Shown: in pieces, positions 1 through 13,600 of the stretch
Layout of the letters: each line of letters opens with the position of its first letter
Position numbering within the stretch: position 1 is the stretch's first letter
From: Henricia sp. BOLD:AAB3569
Taxonomy: Eukaryota; Echinodermata; Asteroidea; Spinulosida; Echinasteridae
Reading direction: 5' to 3'
DNA length: 64,000 bases
Assembly (NCBI GenBank): GCA_037783545.1
Contig: JBBELK010001422.1
Coordinates: forward strand, 98,340 to 162,339
Notes under the pieces: model-generated
What the model was told of the DNA's origin: nothing
What the model saw: only the letters and a program-made list of their open reading frames with translations
Database searches by the model: none
Translations under genes and position numbers: made by a program

Positions 1-1546
1 CCACTGTAATTACTGTAGTTTACAAAACATCGGTGGTTTTTTTTGACAATATCCTTGAAAATATACGGATTGAGAACACGACATTTCAGAATGGTAATGA
101 GAAAAATAAAACAAATGATATGGTATCAAAATCTGAACACCCATGGGAAAAGGGGAGGTGTCAAAAATGTGATTACCTGGACGTAATTTCCGTCGGCTTT
201 TTTTTGCCCTGGGCAAATAGTAGCTAAAATATATTTCATGGATGGTTGGCTTTGGAATGTCTTAACTTTGTACTTCGTCAACTGAGCAAAAAGTAAATTT
301 TATAATATAAGCCAAATTAACCCGTTTCCTTTTTTAAAAAAGACAACAAATTACATCAAAACAAAACATAGTTAAACCTGTTTGTAACTGCCACCCCCAG
401 GACCAGGAAAACTAGCCACTTTACAAAGGTTGAGCCAGAACTATACGCAACCCATTTCGATCCAGTGGTCACTATTCATGAAGACAAGGCTCAGGCGAAT
501 CCTCTCTGGAGTCGATTATAATCGTGTTTTTGTCTTTCAGAGGAAAAGCTACGGCATAAGAATGTTTCACAAACTCATACTCAGCAATGACATTTTTGAC
601 TCGTTGTGTTTGGCCAAGTACAGTGTACTTCAGAAAATCATCTGGTGTGATTTAAACTTTTCTCAGACAAGACTAAATTGCTCTGATGAACGATGGTTAA
701 TCTATGGGTGCACACAAGTAAATAGGCAAGATCTGTGCGCCGAGCTCATGAATATTTTGTATGCCCTCAAATTCTTTTATATTAGAGAGAATTGCGAGCT
801 GAACGAGTGTGGTCTTGTGTAGAATATGACTATCGCCGCGATGTGGGGTATTTTTTCTTCCAACTACAAACATTTTAGACACTGTAGCTCCTAAAAGTGG
901 CCCTATTTTGCCCAGTAGCGTATGTGCCTTTGTTCCAAAATGGACGCTGGTCTGTTTAGCAATTTTCACTGTTGCAGGGGTAGTTTTGTTTCAAGTGCAA
1001 ATTAGGGAATACAAGTGACGGATTACCCTCATAAAATTGAACAGAATTGAAAAGATGAGACTTCAATGAGTATTCTGGTTGTTGTCCTGAGAAGCTGAGA
1101 GAGTTGTGAGTATTTTTAAATGATTTTTGAAAATGGGGCATTTAGCATTGGTTCCTATGGGAGCACTATTTACTTGTGTGCAACCCTATGTAGGCCTACA
1201 AGTTAGGTTCATAGGCGGTATCAAATAGCTACCATCTTCTTGTTATTTAAATTGGTCAACAATGCAAGTATAAAATGTGCAACCAGGTACACGTCCTCAG
1301 AAACAATGCATCACAACAAGACAGCTATTCAATACAGTCTATAAACATGGGGGATGGTTCAAACTATTGCTATTGCCATTATGAAAACGAAGTCACCGAA
1401 AAAACAAAACCACCACCAAACTAGTAATGCCATTGAAAATCTGTCTTTAAGATTGTGCATTACAATTTAAAAAATATATTTAAAAATTTAACAAAACAAA
1501 AACCAACAAACTGTTAAAGAAAAGAATGCTGCTGGTGGACTGTGTG
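1..1546. other. 3' flank of the TTC13-like gene
   Basis: Positions 1-220 are a partial family-4 MITE. The rest holds the unmarked 3' UTR. I could not identify a convincing minus-strand AATAAA. A 130-codon ORF at 430-822 has no recognisable features. Confidence 0.45.
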
Positions 1547-1661
1547 CTACATTCCAACCAAGCGACAGGATCTGGTCCCAGCATTCAAGGCTTCCAGCAT
1601 CGTCCTCAGCGTAGGAAAGGTTTCGGACACCAGAGGAAGATCTTTCAATGTTATGGTTGCC
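1547..1661 (-). CDS. TTC13: TTC13-like exon 19 (stop codon)
   Basis: 115 bases from acceptor AAATCCCAG to TAG at 1549-1547. Encodes ATITLKDLPLVSETFPTLRT then MLEALNAGTRSCRLVGM. The VSETFPTLR motif is the conserved C-terminus of TTC13, so the gene is complete in this window. Confidence 0.92.
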
Positions 1662-4600
1662 CTGGGATTTAAAACAGACGAGCTTATTTATGTTTAAGGT
1701 TCCAACGCTTTGTACATTCCCAAAAGTCAACTGAAAATATTGAACAGGTTTTATACAGCCGGTGATCGCACACCATCTTTAATTTGCACGGTCGATGGTA
1801 GAATGAATCCAGTGGGCTAGCAGTAGCACATGCCCTTCCATTGGAACCCATACATTATTTAATGGGACATTTTGCTGTGTCAATACATGTAGTAGCAAGT
1901 TATAAATAGGTGCAAAACTGACATTGCATGGTTAATACAATAACGGTCCGGTTACAGCAAACAGACAAAAAAGAACTCTAGTTCTTTGTGCATGCATCAC
2001 TGAACATGCTGAATCACACTGGACTTTATAGGGCTGGAACTTATAAACTGGTTAATTTGCTTCTTAAAGAAGTACTGTATAACATTGCCACTTCTCAGTC
2101 ACTTAAAATATTGAAACTCTGGTTGACAGATATTTCATGTTATTTTGGAACACCCATATTAACTGACATAACAGCAATACGTTTATTAATTGCCACTGAA
2201 CATACATAAATCATTTCCACTTCATAGGTTTTAATTAGTGCTCAGTACATGTACAGTTTTATGGGTCGTTCCACGAAGTTGGTTCACAATGTGTGACATT
2301 TTTTCATTTCCACAAAATGGCAAATAAGTTATTGGTAAATTGTCATCTATATAATGCTGGTGCATAATTGTTGCTTTGCCTGTTCTGTGATAATTTTTGA
2401 AATTTCAGTCTTGATGGAGTTGAGCAATTTTGAATTATTTGACAAAATGATGCTCACTGATGTCACGCCAACTTATCTCAATTCACTCCAACCCTGAAAG
2501 TGATCTTGTTGAATTTGACACTAGTAAACAGTTCTCAATCTAAAAAAAATCATTCGCAATATAAATTTGGATTTGTAATCTAAGTGAATTTTCATGTTTT
2601 TCAAAGAAATCTGTTGAAAAACACCATGTCACACCTACATTGTGGGGTACCGTGGCCGAGTGGTTTGGGTCACTGGCTGGGGGGAGGGGAGGGGGAGGGG
2701 GAGGGGGAGGGGGGAGGGGGGAGGGGGAGGGGGGAGGGGGGAGGGGAGGGGGAGGGGGTTGGGAAGGGGAGGGGGGTGGGGGTGGTAGGGGTTACCTCTT
2801 CCTATTCCACCACAAACTAATTCCATGCAATTATAATATATTATAATTTATATAATATCAATTCATGTATCAGGATTTTTTCATGGGGGTACCTGGGTGG
2901 GCACTAGAAATTTGTTGGGGAGCACGTGACCGTGACCCTTCCCCCCCCCCCCCCCCCCCCCTTCACCAGAACCCCCTCCCAGGCCCCCCTCCCCCACCAC
3001 CCCCCCATTGTGTAGCTACGCCGCTGATCCCAACCCTTATATGAAAAGGTTCTTACGGCTGGATGTCCATCCAGTTTTTGACAAGTGAAGTGAAGTTCTC
3101 CGGGCCTCCAGAGAGTATTGCTTCCACGTCCACGACAGTCCCTTTGGGAATGTGACCTTTGACCTCTTTGCCGATAGCATAGATCAGCCCTACAGCCACA
3201 CTGTAGGCAACAGAACTAGTAACAAGAATATCGGGAAGACAATGTTTAATATGAAAGGTGAGGCTACATGTACATTAGCCCTTTACCCTTCAAATTTGCA
3301 TTATAAAACATGTATATAACCCCTTCAGTTACATGTGTACATTTGTTGAAAGGGACTTCTCTGTCTGTTCAAATTCATGTGACTGAAGGGGGTATATGAT
3401 GGTAAAAATACAATGTAGTTAAATAGCACATTGCTTGTTTTGTTTGTTTTATATGATACCAAAACAGACATTTCTCTTTTGATTTGAGAAGAAAAAATTG
3501 TAGCCCATTTACATTTTGGCATGTGTCACATGCTCATTTTATGCAAATGTGAATGCAACTGCATCAGATTTTGTGTATAAAAATTGCCACAAAAATGCTT
3601 CGATTCTGTTGTGATACATTTAGATCAATACAGAGTACTGCAGATCAATATGCTTTTGTTTCAGTCAGCAGAAAGTATGTATGTTTTCTGACTGAATGGC
3701 AGATCCTGACTCACTGGCCGACTCACAGTGACTTATTGATTGACGTGCAATCACTCAGCTACTCACCTTGAGCCTCTGGAGAGAGGCATGAGGTTATAAA
3801 AGTAGTAAACCATCGACAGTATTAGATTGAGCACCGAGTCCTGTAGTGATTAACACAAAATAAAGTAAAATATCACTAAAATACAGCACACATGAAAATA
3901 CTGTACCCAAGTTGCACGGTTGTGGCATGAATAAGAGAGTTCCGAGTTTTTATTTTGGTTTAACACATCACTTGGACTTGGGAATAGCTACTTCTTCTGT
4001 TCAAATTGAATTGAGAAAATTGAGAATTGAGATTGTCCACTTTATCTTGATGGCTAAATGTTACGTGTTTACCCTTCCCAACTATTTTCATGTTTCAATC
4101 GGGCTGCTACCAAATGACTTTGGAGATGAACTCCATATTCAGTGCTAGAGTGAGCTTGACATGCAGACATGTCCCAATTTCTGGTGTTTCATGCTTTTAA
4201 AAGCTTAGAGAAATCAAGCATTTTAAACTTAAATTTATTTGTACTCACAATTTCTTTACTTGTGCTGTAAGTTTTCTTCATTTCTTCAGTGAGAAGCATC
4301 CAGATGTAGTCAATCTCCACATGAAATTGGTCTGTTCTCTTCTTGGTCGTTGCAGTGTCCATAGAAAAGAGCACATTACCTGCACTATAAACATCAACCA
4401 GAGTTCAGTTTGAAGTTGCATTTTGAGTGTCATGCATTTTGAGTGTAATGCATTTTTAAAGGTTTTTTGGTTGGAGTTACTCGCAATTGGGTCTTTCCAC
4501 GCCAATGGGCCTATTTGAAAAATAAGTCAATAATTCCTTTCAGATGTCTTCAGTTTATATCAAACTTAAAGAAATTCCCTTATACTGTTCTCAGGAGATA

Positions 4601-7600
4601 ACTTCTGCCCAAAAAGTTGAGAAAATGCTGCCACAACATACATTTCTGAAAAGCTTATGTACAAATTTCCCCTTATACTTATGTAACTGGACAGACAAAG
4701 GTGTGACATTTTTGTCTGTCCAGTTACATACGTATAAGGGGAAATTTGTACATAAGCTTTTCAGAAATGTATGTTGTGGCAGCATTTTCCTACCTTTTGG
4801 GGCAAAAGTTATCTCCTGAGAACAGTACAAAGGAATTTCTTTAAGTTTGAAAATAAACTGAAGACATCTGAAAGGAATTATTGACTAATTTTTCAAATAC
4901 ATGTAGGCCCATTAGCGTGGAAAGACCCAATTAGATGAGAGCTTGCAAGCAGATACTGAAATTTCCACAGAAGAAAAAAAAATTAGTTACACATTTGCAC
5001 TTTTCCCCCCACATTCTAAAGGAACCTTTCTATAGAGGTGCCGAGATGACATGCAACATATTACATATGCACAAGAAGTATGTGCAAAATTTCGAAGTTG
5101 GTTTCGTTGACCACTGTTGAGGCTCAAACGCAACTTTGGTGCATTTTTCTTTTTACTAAAGTACATGTAAGCAGCCTGCACACTTGTCACCTTCAAACTT
5201 ACACTGAAACCACGGTACGTACATGTACATGTATTTGGTCTATTGTAACAAATGAGGTGCCAAAATCACCACAATTACATTTCCTTTCTGCTGGTGTGTT
5301 TATATACCAAATATTATTACTTTCATACTATGTGTCAAAAAAACATGTGCTACTTTTGATCTTAAATAACTTTTTTCTCCTTCAGTGTTAATACATCGCT
5401 GGAGGCGGTGGTGGAATGCGTGTGCTGCAGCCGAAAGCTTCCGAGGAAATGCAGGATCACCCCTTATGTTATTGCAAACTATCTTGATCGTTTCGCGCAT
5501 CAAGAGGTGCAAATAAAAGGGACCTCATACATAGACAATTTCCTTGACAATGGAGGATGCCAAGTCAAAAGTGGCAAATTCTGAAATTTAGGGGTTTTTT
5601 TTGTATGGCTTTTAAATCTCACCCTCTTGGACCAAACTGATGAAACTCACTCAAGAAAACTTGTCAGGCCTTGTTTACATGATCTGAAATGTTGGTTTAA
5701 ATCCGTTGGAAAATGACAGTTATTTAACATCAAAAGTAGGACATGTTTTTTTACATGTAATAGTTAGAAGTGTAATATTACAACAGCTGAGTAATACTTT
5801 TGTGAGGTCTTTAGATCAAAATTCTCCATATAGACTTACACATCACCAGTCAAGGAGAAGAGAGAGCCCTCTAGCTTGTGATTCTTCTCCTTGTAGGTGG
5901 GAATCTTGGTGGACACCATGAACCCAGGAAGCACACCTTCTCCCATCTTCTGCTTCTTGACAAGCTTCAAGAGCTCATCGCAGTTGGTGGCTTTGTCCAA
6001 TGCAGATTGGAACTTGGTTTCGAATCGCGCTGATTGGCTGCTGATGATCCGACTACAGGGAAAAAAGCAACAAAATACATGTAACAATGTTATCTCCGCA
6101 TGTGATTGAGGATGTGTATGATAAAAAGGGGGGGGGGGGAGGGGGGGGGGAGGGGAGGGTGGGGGGGGGGGGGGGGGGGGGGGGTGGTGAGGGGGGGTGG
6201 TTGCAACTCCTCCCTTGGGCGGCAAACTAATTTTTAATGAAGAAATAAATGAACTATTGCTTTAAAAACCCCTCTCCTGAAACCTAAAGTGCCTTGGATT
6301 GCAGGACCACAAGAGGGTCTTATTTCCAGAGGCCGACGGTCGAGTGAAATAGGACCTTATTGTGGTCACTCATAGTCCCGAGGCGTAACTCACAGAAAGA
6401 GGGCACTGTTTGGGGCATGTCACTTTAGGAACACACAGCAGAAAAGCAAAGAAAAAACATTAAACTTCAAACTGGAATTGTGGAAAAATGCTGCAGTTTC
6501 CAGCCTTAGTTTTTTTATGGTTTGCAACAGGCAACATGTAAAACAAACCTAAACAGTCATGGGTTACAAAAGTTTCAGCAAGTTGGAAACAATTTTGGAA
6601 ACTTTTGTGCACAGTTGAATTAGATTTTCCTGTGTTTTCCTAATGTGACATCACCACTTTGCTCATGCATATGTAAATTTTCATTAGCATAAAAATAAAA
6701 AACCTTGATTTTAACCCCCCAAACAACTTCCAATTAGGGTTTTTATGATTGTAAATTAATGTACTAGTTCCATAGCACATATTTCATTGATAAAAACACC
6801 ATTTCAGGGGCCCTTTAATGAAACTTTTGGCTTACTTTAAATTTTTGAGTTGCTGTTCACCGACACAGTTGGCAATCTCCAGTTTTGGAGACTAGTGCCC
6901 GGACAGGAACACTAGTCAGGGAATCACGCGTGCATGAAGTCTTGACGCGCGCACACGAAGTCTTGACACGTGTCTAGTTCACGCTGGCGCAAATTTCATG
7001 CACTACATGTAGCTTATATTAGTGAACCCCATGTGACTGCGTTTCAGCCAGTCAGGATTGAGAATCAGAAAGAGGCGTGTTATAAATTAAATTAGGCAAT
7101 GTAGCAAGACGTAAATCGTAGAAAGTATGCAGAAAATAAAGGTACTTTCGGGCACTAAGAATGAAGTTTGACTGACGTGCAATTCCTAATGTACATGACC
7201 TTGGGATCACTGTGAGATCCTAATTGATATTAAACACTTTTTACAAACATTTTAAGATGCATTTTAGGGGTTTCCATTTCCAATTATTCCTTAGGACATT
7301 TTTTACTTTCTTTTTTGGTGAAACAAAATCTTGAATGCCTGCCTCTGGTAATGCTTATTGCTGCAAACAATTCTGATTTGGCTGCCAAAATCAGCCAGTG
7401 CCTTGTAATTTTATCACATAAAATAATAACTTAATAATTGGGGCAAGCCGGGTAGGGGTTTGGGGCGTATCTTAATTGATCTCTGGGAGGGGTGGCTATT
7501 TCTCTGTAGGGCTTGCTAAGCTCACTTGATAGATAATCCCAATCAGTGAGGAACAACTGCACTACCGTGATTCGAGACCACCAGTTGGCTTCATAGCTCA

Positions 7601-10600
7601 ATTCAGTGGTAGGGCATCTGCACGTTAAGCAGAAGGTCCGCGGTTCGAATCCCGGTGGAGCCAAGTTACTTTTCACTGCATCCAGATTTCCCAAACTCAT
7701 ATGGACATTTGTATCGAATTCATTCACCCCAGCGAATTCATACGTAAAATAATGCCCATTTTTTTGTGGACTTGACAAAAAAGTAATGATGGCATTATGA
7801 TTATACTTTAGCTGCTAACATGTTTTTGCTTGACAATATCACCGTACTAAGCATCAGTTTCTGCTAAACAGCTCCATGAAATTGGGCCCAGGCAATGCCT
7901 ATGACCTTGAGTATCATTTGATAGAGACAGCTAACGAGACTCAAATATTTTTCCAGAAAATGGATTCTGTCCTAACCTATAGCAATTACATACTTCCCCA
8001 AAATACATGTACGGTACTATCCATGGGAAGAAAACAGGAAATTTAAATTCTCTAATTTGGATATGATTGGTCTAATCACTGCACTGCTTTATGTAACCGG
8101 ATACAAATTTTGTTTATGATTATCCTTGAAAATATACGGAATGAGAGCCCAAAAGTTCAGGATGGTAATTAGAAAAATATGACATGATATGGCATCAAAA
8201 TCTCAACACCCATGAAAAATGGGGGTCGAAAAATGTGATCTGGACACGCTCCTTTAACCTTACTTGTGCTGTGTCACCATATTCTTGGTAAGGTTGAAGA
8301 TGACATCAAAGTACTTGCTGAAGCGTACATTGAAGACCTGTCCCTGCAGTAGGTTCATGTGATTATTGAACCCCGCCTCCACACTGGCTGCTGGCATCGT
8401 GTCAATCCAGAGAACAGGTTGGTCTGGATCCACCAAGCTTTAAAAGGCAGCCAAAAATAAGTGAACTATTACCAGTGCTGTAGGTCTTGAGATGGGTCTT
8501 GGTCTCTGTACACTGTAGTTTTTGTCTTGGTCTCGTATTTTTCAGGTCTTGACTTTTGTCCCTGGGCCAATGATGTCAAACTCCTGTAAGGCTTAATTTA
8601 AAAGCACTTTGCCACAATAAATTGCCTCTCTCTACCAAGGAATGGGTACCTATGAGGGTAGTGAAAGCTGATGTGTTTGATTAGTCCCTCTGCGTTTAAT
8701 CTGCACGGGACTGCATACTCCCCAGGGAGTTGAGAAGCATTAAGGAACAATATTACTGAGCCCAATGACCAGGGGTAATAATGTAAAGCGCATTGAGACT
8801 GTGTGAAATGCGTCATGTAGGAATTGAACATTATTATTAACATAGGCTTCTCTGTTGCACTTGTTTACCACTGTCTTTTGTCTTTTTTTTCAAGCTCACT
8901 AGACCTACCGCCTCCATTTAACAGTAATCTCAAACAGATCCCTCCAGCCGAAGCGTCTTCCATGGTTGTTCCTGTACAACCTATTGCTGCTAGCTTTATC
9001 CAAGACTAGTTTCATGGTCTGTGCTACCTCGATGCTTGCCAGTCCCATGGCGGTGTGAGACCGGTGGTTCGGTAGGAACCCCTCGGCATCAACTTGCCCC
9101 AACAGGCCAATGCCGGCTGCGGTGCATAAAAGCGTCTGGGCGTCGTTGTGTAGTTCAAAAAAATCAAGGTTGTCTACATCACTGCAAAGAAAAACAGCAA
9201 GTACGGGGCACAATGAGAAGAAGTTTTTTGAAATAAAAATTTGTAACCGTCATTCTGCACTGACATTCAAGGAATGTCTGTACCTTACATGCAATTAACA
9301 CTCGGAAATGTCATGAGGTGCTTTCGGAAGGCACATATTGGTAATATTTCAATTACCGGTACTAAGACATATTTGGCTCAAACTCCAAGTGATCCTCAAC
9401 TGACAATCCCCTGTTGGAGCTTGTATACATGTAGTCACTTTGTATATATATGTATAGATTCTTTTCTCTTAAAAAGGGTTTTTCGCCCTTCCCGTAATTA
9501 GCGAAAATTTCAGTGTCACGTGCATGTACAATATTTCTTGTGATGTTGTTCTCCTGTAACCATTATTTTTGTCCAATTGTGCGAGTGTTGATGATTTGTG
9601 ATCTTATTCCCGTTTGTTTGTGATTGTGATGTCGTTTAATTTAATATATTTGTTTTACGAGTGTTTGCAGGGCCCCAATGGAAACCAGTTCTTGTAAACC
9701 GTTTGGGCACACCCCGAGTAAATAAATGGAATAAATAAATAAATAGTCACTGAACCGACGAACCGAACAAGATTTTGCAAAACATGGCACTTTCAAACCG
9801 GAATAAACCGAACCGAACTGAACATTTAACTCAGTTCGACAGTGCTTCAGAATGATCACTCATATGTGTTCTACAGAACATTTTTGGAAAATACATGTAA
9901 ACTGTAGCCTTTCTCCAATGACAATGAAGGCATTTTAAAGGCCCACTGTATCATTTGCAATGACCCCAAAAGTTAATAAACGAGTTGACAGGGAAAACCT
10001 TACTCAAAGTAAAGATTGAACTGGTAGCAATGAAATGTTTCCACCCAAGGTTAGATTATTTTACCAGAAAATAGTCCATGAAGATGAAATTATTTAGATC
10101 GTTTGCAAACGATTTACTTCTCATCTGGGCGGTCCGAAATGGGCGCTGTGTACTGCATGTACATGTATGTTGTTCCAACGCGATGCATTTTTTAATGCAT
10201 CGCGTGGGTCGCGCACACATGCAGTATGACGCGCGCCACAGAGTACGCGACCGACTGAGAATGAATATTTGAAACACCCAGCCAAGACGTGGTACATTTG
10301 ACAGAGCTGAAATTTCTTTGGATGAGTTTGTTAATGTCTTTCTTTTGATTTATAATGGTTTTATAGGGCCTTTAACCAGGAGACTATTGTGCAAGATACA
10401 TGTACATGATATATATGGTTAGAACCAAGAGTCAAATTTACATGCAACCAAATAATTATGTTTGGGGTACATGTAGAGTCAGGCCAACCCTGGGAAATCT
10501 GGGCCTCTAGCCAAGCACCATTCATTTGATGTACATGTACAAAGAATGTGCTCGGCTCCATACTGACATACTCACATATACCTTATTTCTGGTGACAGCC

Positions 10601-13600
10601 CAGGCATTTCTACATAGCCTTTCTTCTCAAACGGTTTTCCCTTAACCCATCTGTCCTTCATTGCACCATTCAGATCTGTGTCTATGTTAAACTCACTGAA
10701 TGGCGCATCAAGATGAGCATGAAGGTAGCGAGAGAGTTCTAAAAAAGAAAGTAATGCTCATTATACATGTAGATGTACCTCAATACATTCTTGTTCAGTG
10801 ATTGGTTGAAATTCGGATATGGGGGATGGGGGGAATCAAACTACGACAGTTGCTTGTTTTTAATTGTAATAAGAATCAGCCAACAGCTAGGATTTGTAAA
10901 GCCCAGACTAACGGGTCATCTGATCAGAGAATAGTATTAGGAGCAGTTTCGGTGTGGCCTATGGACAAATTAAAGGGACATACCGGCTTTGTTGGGCTAT
11001 TTTGGGCTTGACCCAGAGTAAAAGCGCTTTTCAGAGTAAATTAGATATATCCTGAAAAGACGCCGTCAAATTTTGCCGTTTTTGAGCATTTTTCAAAAAT
11101 TAAAGGTGTTAGTTGTAGTTGTATTTCCAGCCGTACAAACCAGCGCGAAGTGCGAGTTGCTTTTGTCATTTGTGGTTGGGGTCTCTTCTTGTTGGAAAAT
11201 AATGTCCTATACTATGTACATACCGTATTTTCCAATTTGTACAAAAATCTGCCAACAGATTTCATAAGGGTTTCTGGGTGTTGATACGGACGAGAGAATC
11301 TCTCAGATTTCCGCGTCTTCGTTTCGCGGCGATAAATAATACATGTAATGTATGTATCCGAAGAAAAAACAGCTAACTATTGAGGGCGCTAAAGACACCA
11401 AAAGGTTGCAATTGAGTTATTTCCTCGAGTCAGCGCTGACCTGAGGGATCATGCAAGGTGTGATGAGTCGGGGGAAACGAGGTTAAACACGTGTCGACCC
11501 ATATCGAACGCCACCTTTATTTACAAACACATGATACATAATACATCGCGATGGCTGGTAAAGCATATAGCCCAACATTTGTCTCTTTTGTTAATTTTAA
11601 AAATTTGAATTACGATACTCTAGCAGTTTAACACAAACCTCGCACATATAAGGCCCTGTCTTGCTCAATGCTTCCCGGTTCAGGCACGTGCAGAACTTTC
11701 AGCTTGGTATTGACTTTTATGGCCTGATAGAACTGTCCCGTGGCAGCGTATGAAAGACCCTTCATGTACTGACACACGTTGTTGTGTGGCTCTAGCGAGG
11801 TGCATGCCTATGCGAGGAAAAAATCAAAAGATGAACAGCACCTTTTCAGTTTTCACATAAAATGTACTTAAATGGTCAATCAGAGTTTATTTCTCCATTT
11901 TTCACGAGAATAAAAAGGTATTGTATTGATCTTCGATTAATAGAGAGACAAATTCCGAATCAAAAATAAATTCTCATCGTAAATTTACCTTCCATTTTAT
12001 GCGAACAACAAACAGAAACGTGTGAATCTTTGCGCGATGAGCAGCGCCCTCTGTTGTTCAGCTCCGGCATCGGCTGTTTTTAAAAACGACCGTCTTTGTC
12101 TGTGCCTATGGTGTATCCCAGCAATATTAATGGATTAAGAAACATCTTGGGCTAATGCTAATCTAAACGTTCACCCCTCCTGAGCATATTTATTAACACC
12201 AAGAGAATTCACGAAGGTAAACTACACACAAAGGAAGACATCAAATTCAAAATACCGAGCATGACCGTAAAACACTGAGCATTTCAAAAACGGCCTATGT
12301 GGAACAGCTTTTGCGCGTACGTCGACACATCCTGCAAGGGTCGCAGCCGTTGAGCGCTTGTGTTTCAGGCTGCCGGAGCTGCATACTCCCCAGGGAGTTG
12401 TGCCCAATGACCAGGGTGATAATGTACGTGTGGGGTGTTATGGCCGAGCGGTCTAGTGCGTCGAACTTAAGTTCCTGTGCTAGTACTAGAATGTAGGTTC
12501 GATTCCGGGCCGCGACGGGTTGTGGCACCTCTGCCTTTGAGCAAGGCACTCAACCACACTTGCTCCCATTCCTGTAATTGGCGGTCCCTCCGCTGTTGGA
12601 TGTGGTAAATAAATAAATTTAAAAAAAAAGTGCCATGAGTATCCCACAGGATAGATATGTGCGCTATATAAGATGCCATTATCATTATCATCATCCAAAC
12701 GTATCACGTGCATAATTTCGCCCTTGTTACTGCTATTTGCATATAAATTGCCCGCCGACCCCGGCACCCGGTACTTTTCATTGGGAAAATACTCCAAAAT
12801 CATAAAGTGGATGGATCTAAAAGGTAGGAGGCTTGTATTTTTATTCATAGACTATCGACTGGTTCAAATGAATCATGATTTTTGGCGAGGCCCAGTCTTC
12901 AGACAGTACAAACTCTGATTACCTCTTTAAAGGAGCTTGTTCAGATTTTTCCAGAAAATGAATTTCGTTCTAACCTAACAATCATATAAAATACCTCACC
13001 AAAATATTATATATGGGAAGAAAACAGAAAATTTGCTATCTCCAATTTGGATGTGGAAGTGGAAAGGTTGGTGTAATTACTCAAAACTGCACTGCTTTAT
13101 GGAACCAGATAAATTAGTTTACAAAACATTAGTGGTTTTTGACTATATCCTTGAAAATAAACGAATCGAGAATGCAAAATTTCAGAATGGTAATCAGAAA
13201 AAATATGACAAACAATATGGTATAAAAATTTCAACACCCATGAGAAAAATGGGGGGAGGGGGAAATATGATCTGGTCACACTCTTTTAATTATGTCAATA
13301 AAATACAGCCGGTGTTCTAAAACTGTTGACTGGTACATGTACTGTAACTAACACAGTCAACATTTATGTACCTTAAAGTCTGGCAATGCTTCCCTCGGAT
13401 ATCCTGCCTGGTAGAGGAGACTACCACGCAACTGCAGTGACTGGACGTGATTAGGGTCGATGGACAATGCTGCATTAAACTTCTCCAAAGCCTTGTCAAA
13501 GTTTCCCAGCTCCCTGGTACACAGTAACAATTTCTAGGAGTAATGTCTATTTAAAACAGCCTACAATGTATACTGTTTTTAGAGCATAGATGTATGTGAA

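Noticed and set aside
430..822. 130-codon plus-strand ORF
   Set aside because: No recognised domain, an overlapping minus-strand ORF of similar quality, and no splice or repeat context to support it.
2584..2846. Gly/Arg/Glu-rich ORFs and the proline-rich minus-strand ORF
   Set aside because: They translate the GGGGGAGG simple repeat.
4544..4830. Two similar ~80-90-codon ORFs on opposite strands
   Set aside because: They are the two arms of a palindromic mobile element; the similarity is due to symmetry.
5839..5846. Exon 15 ending at the stronger GTAAGT donor
   Set aside because: Joining to exon 16 would create an immediate stop; the GTGATG donor keeps the conserved frame. Kept as a finding because alternative use is possible.
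5836..6225. 129-codon minus-strand ORF with a proline-rich start
   Set aside because: Its 3' part is true TTC13 exon 15; the proline-rich part is the intronic G-tract read from the other strand before the acceptor at 6053.
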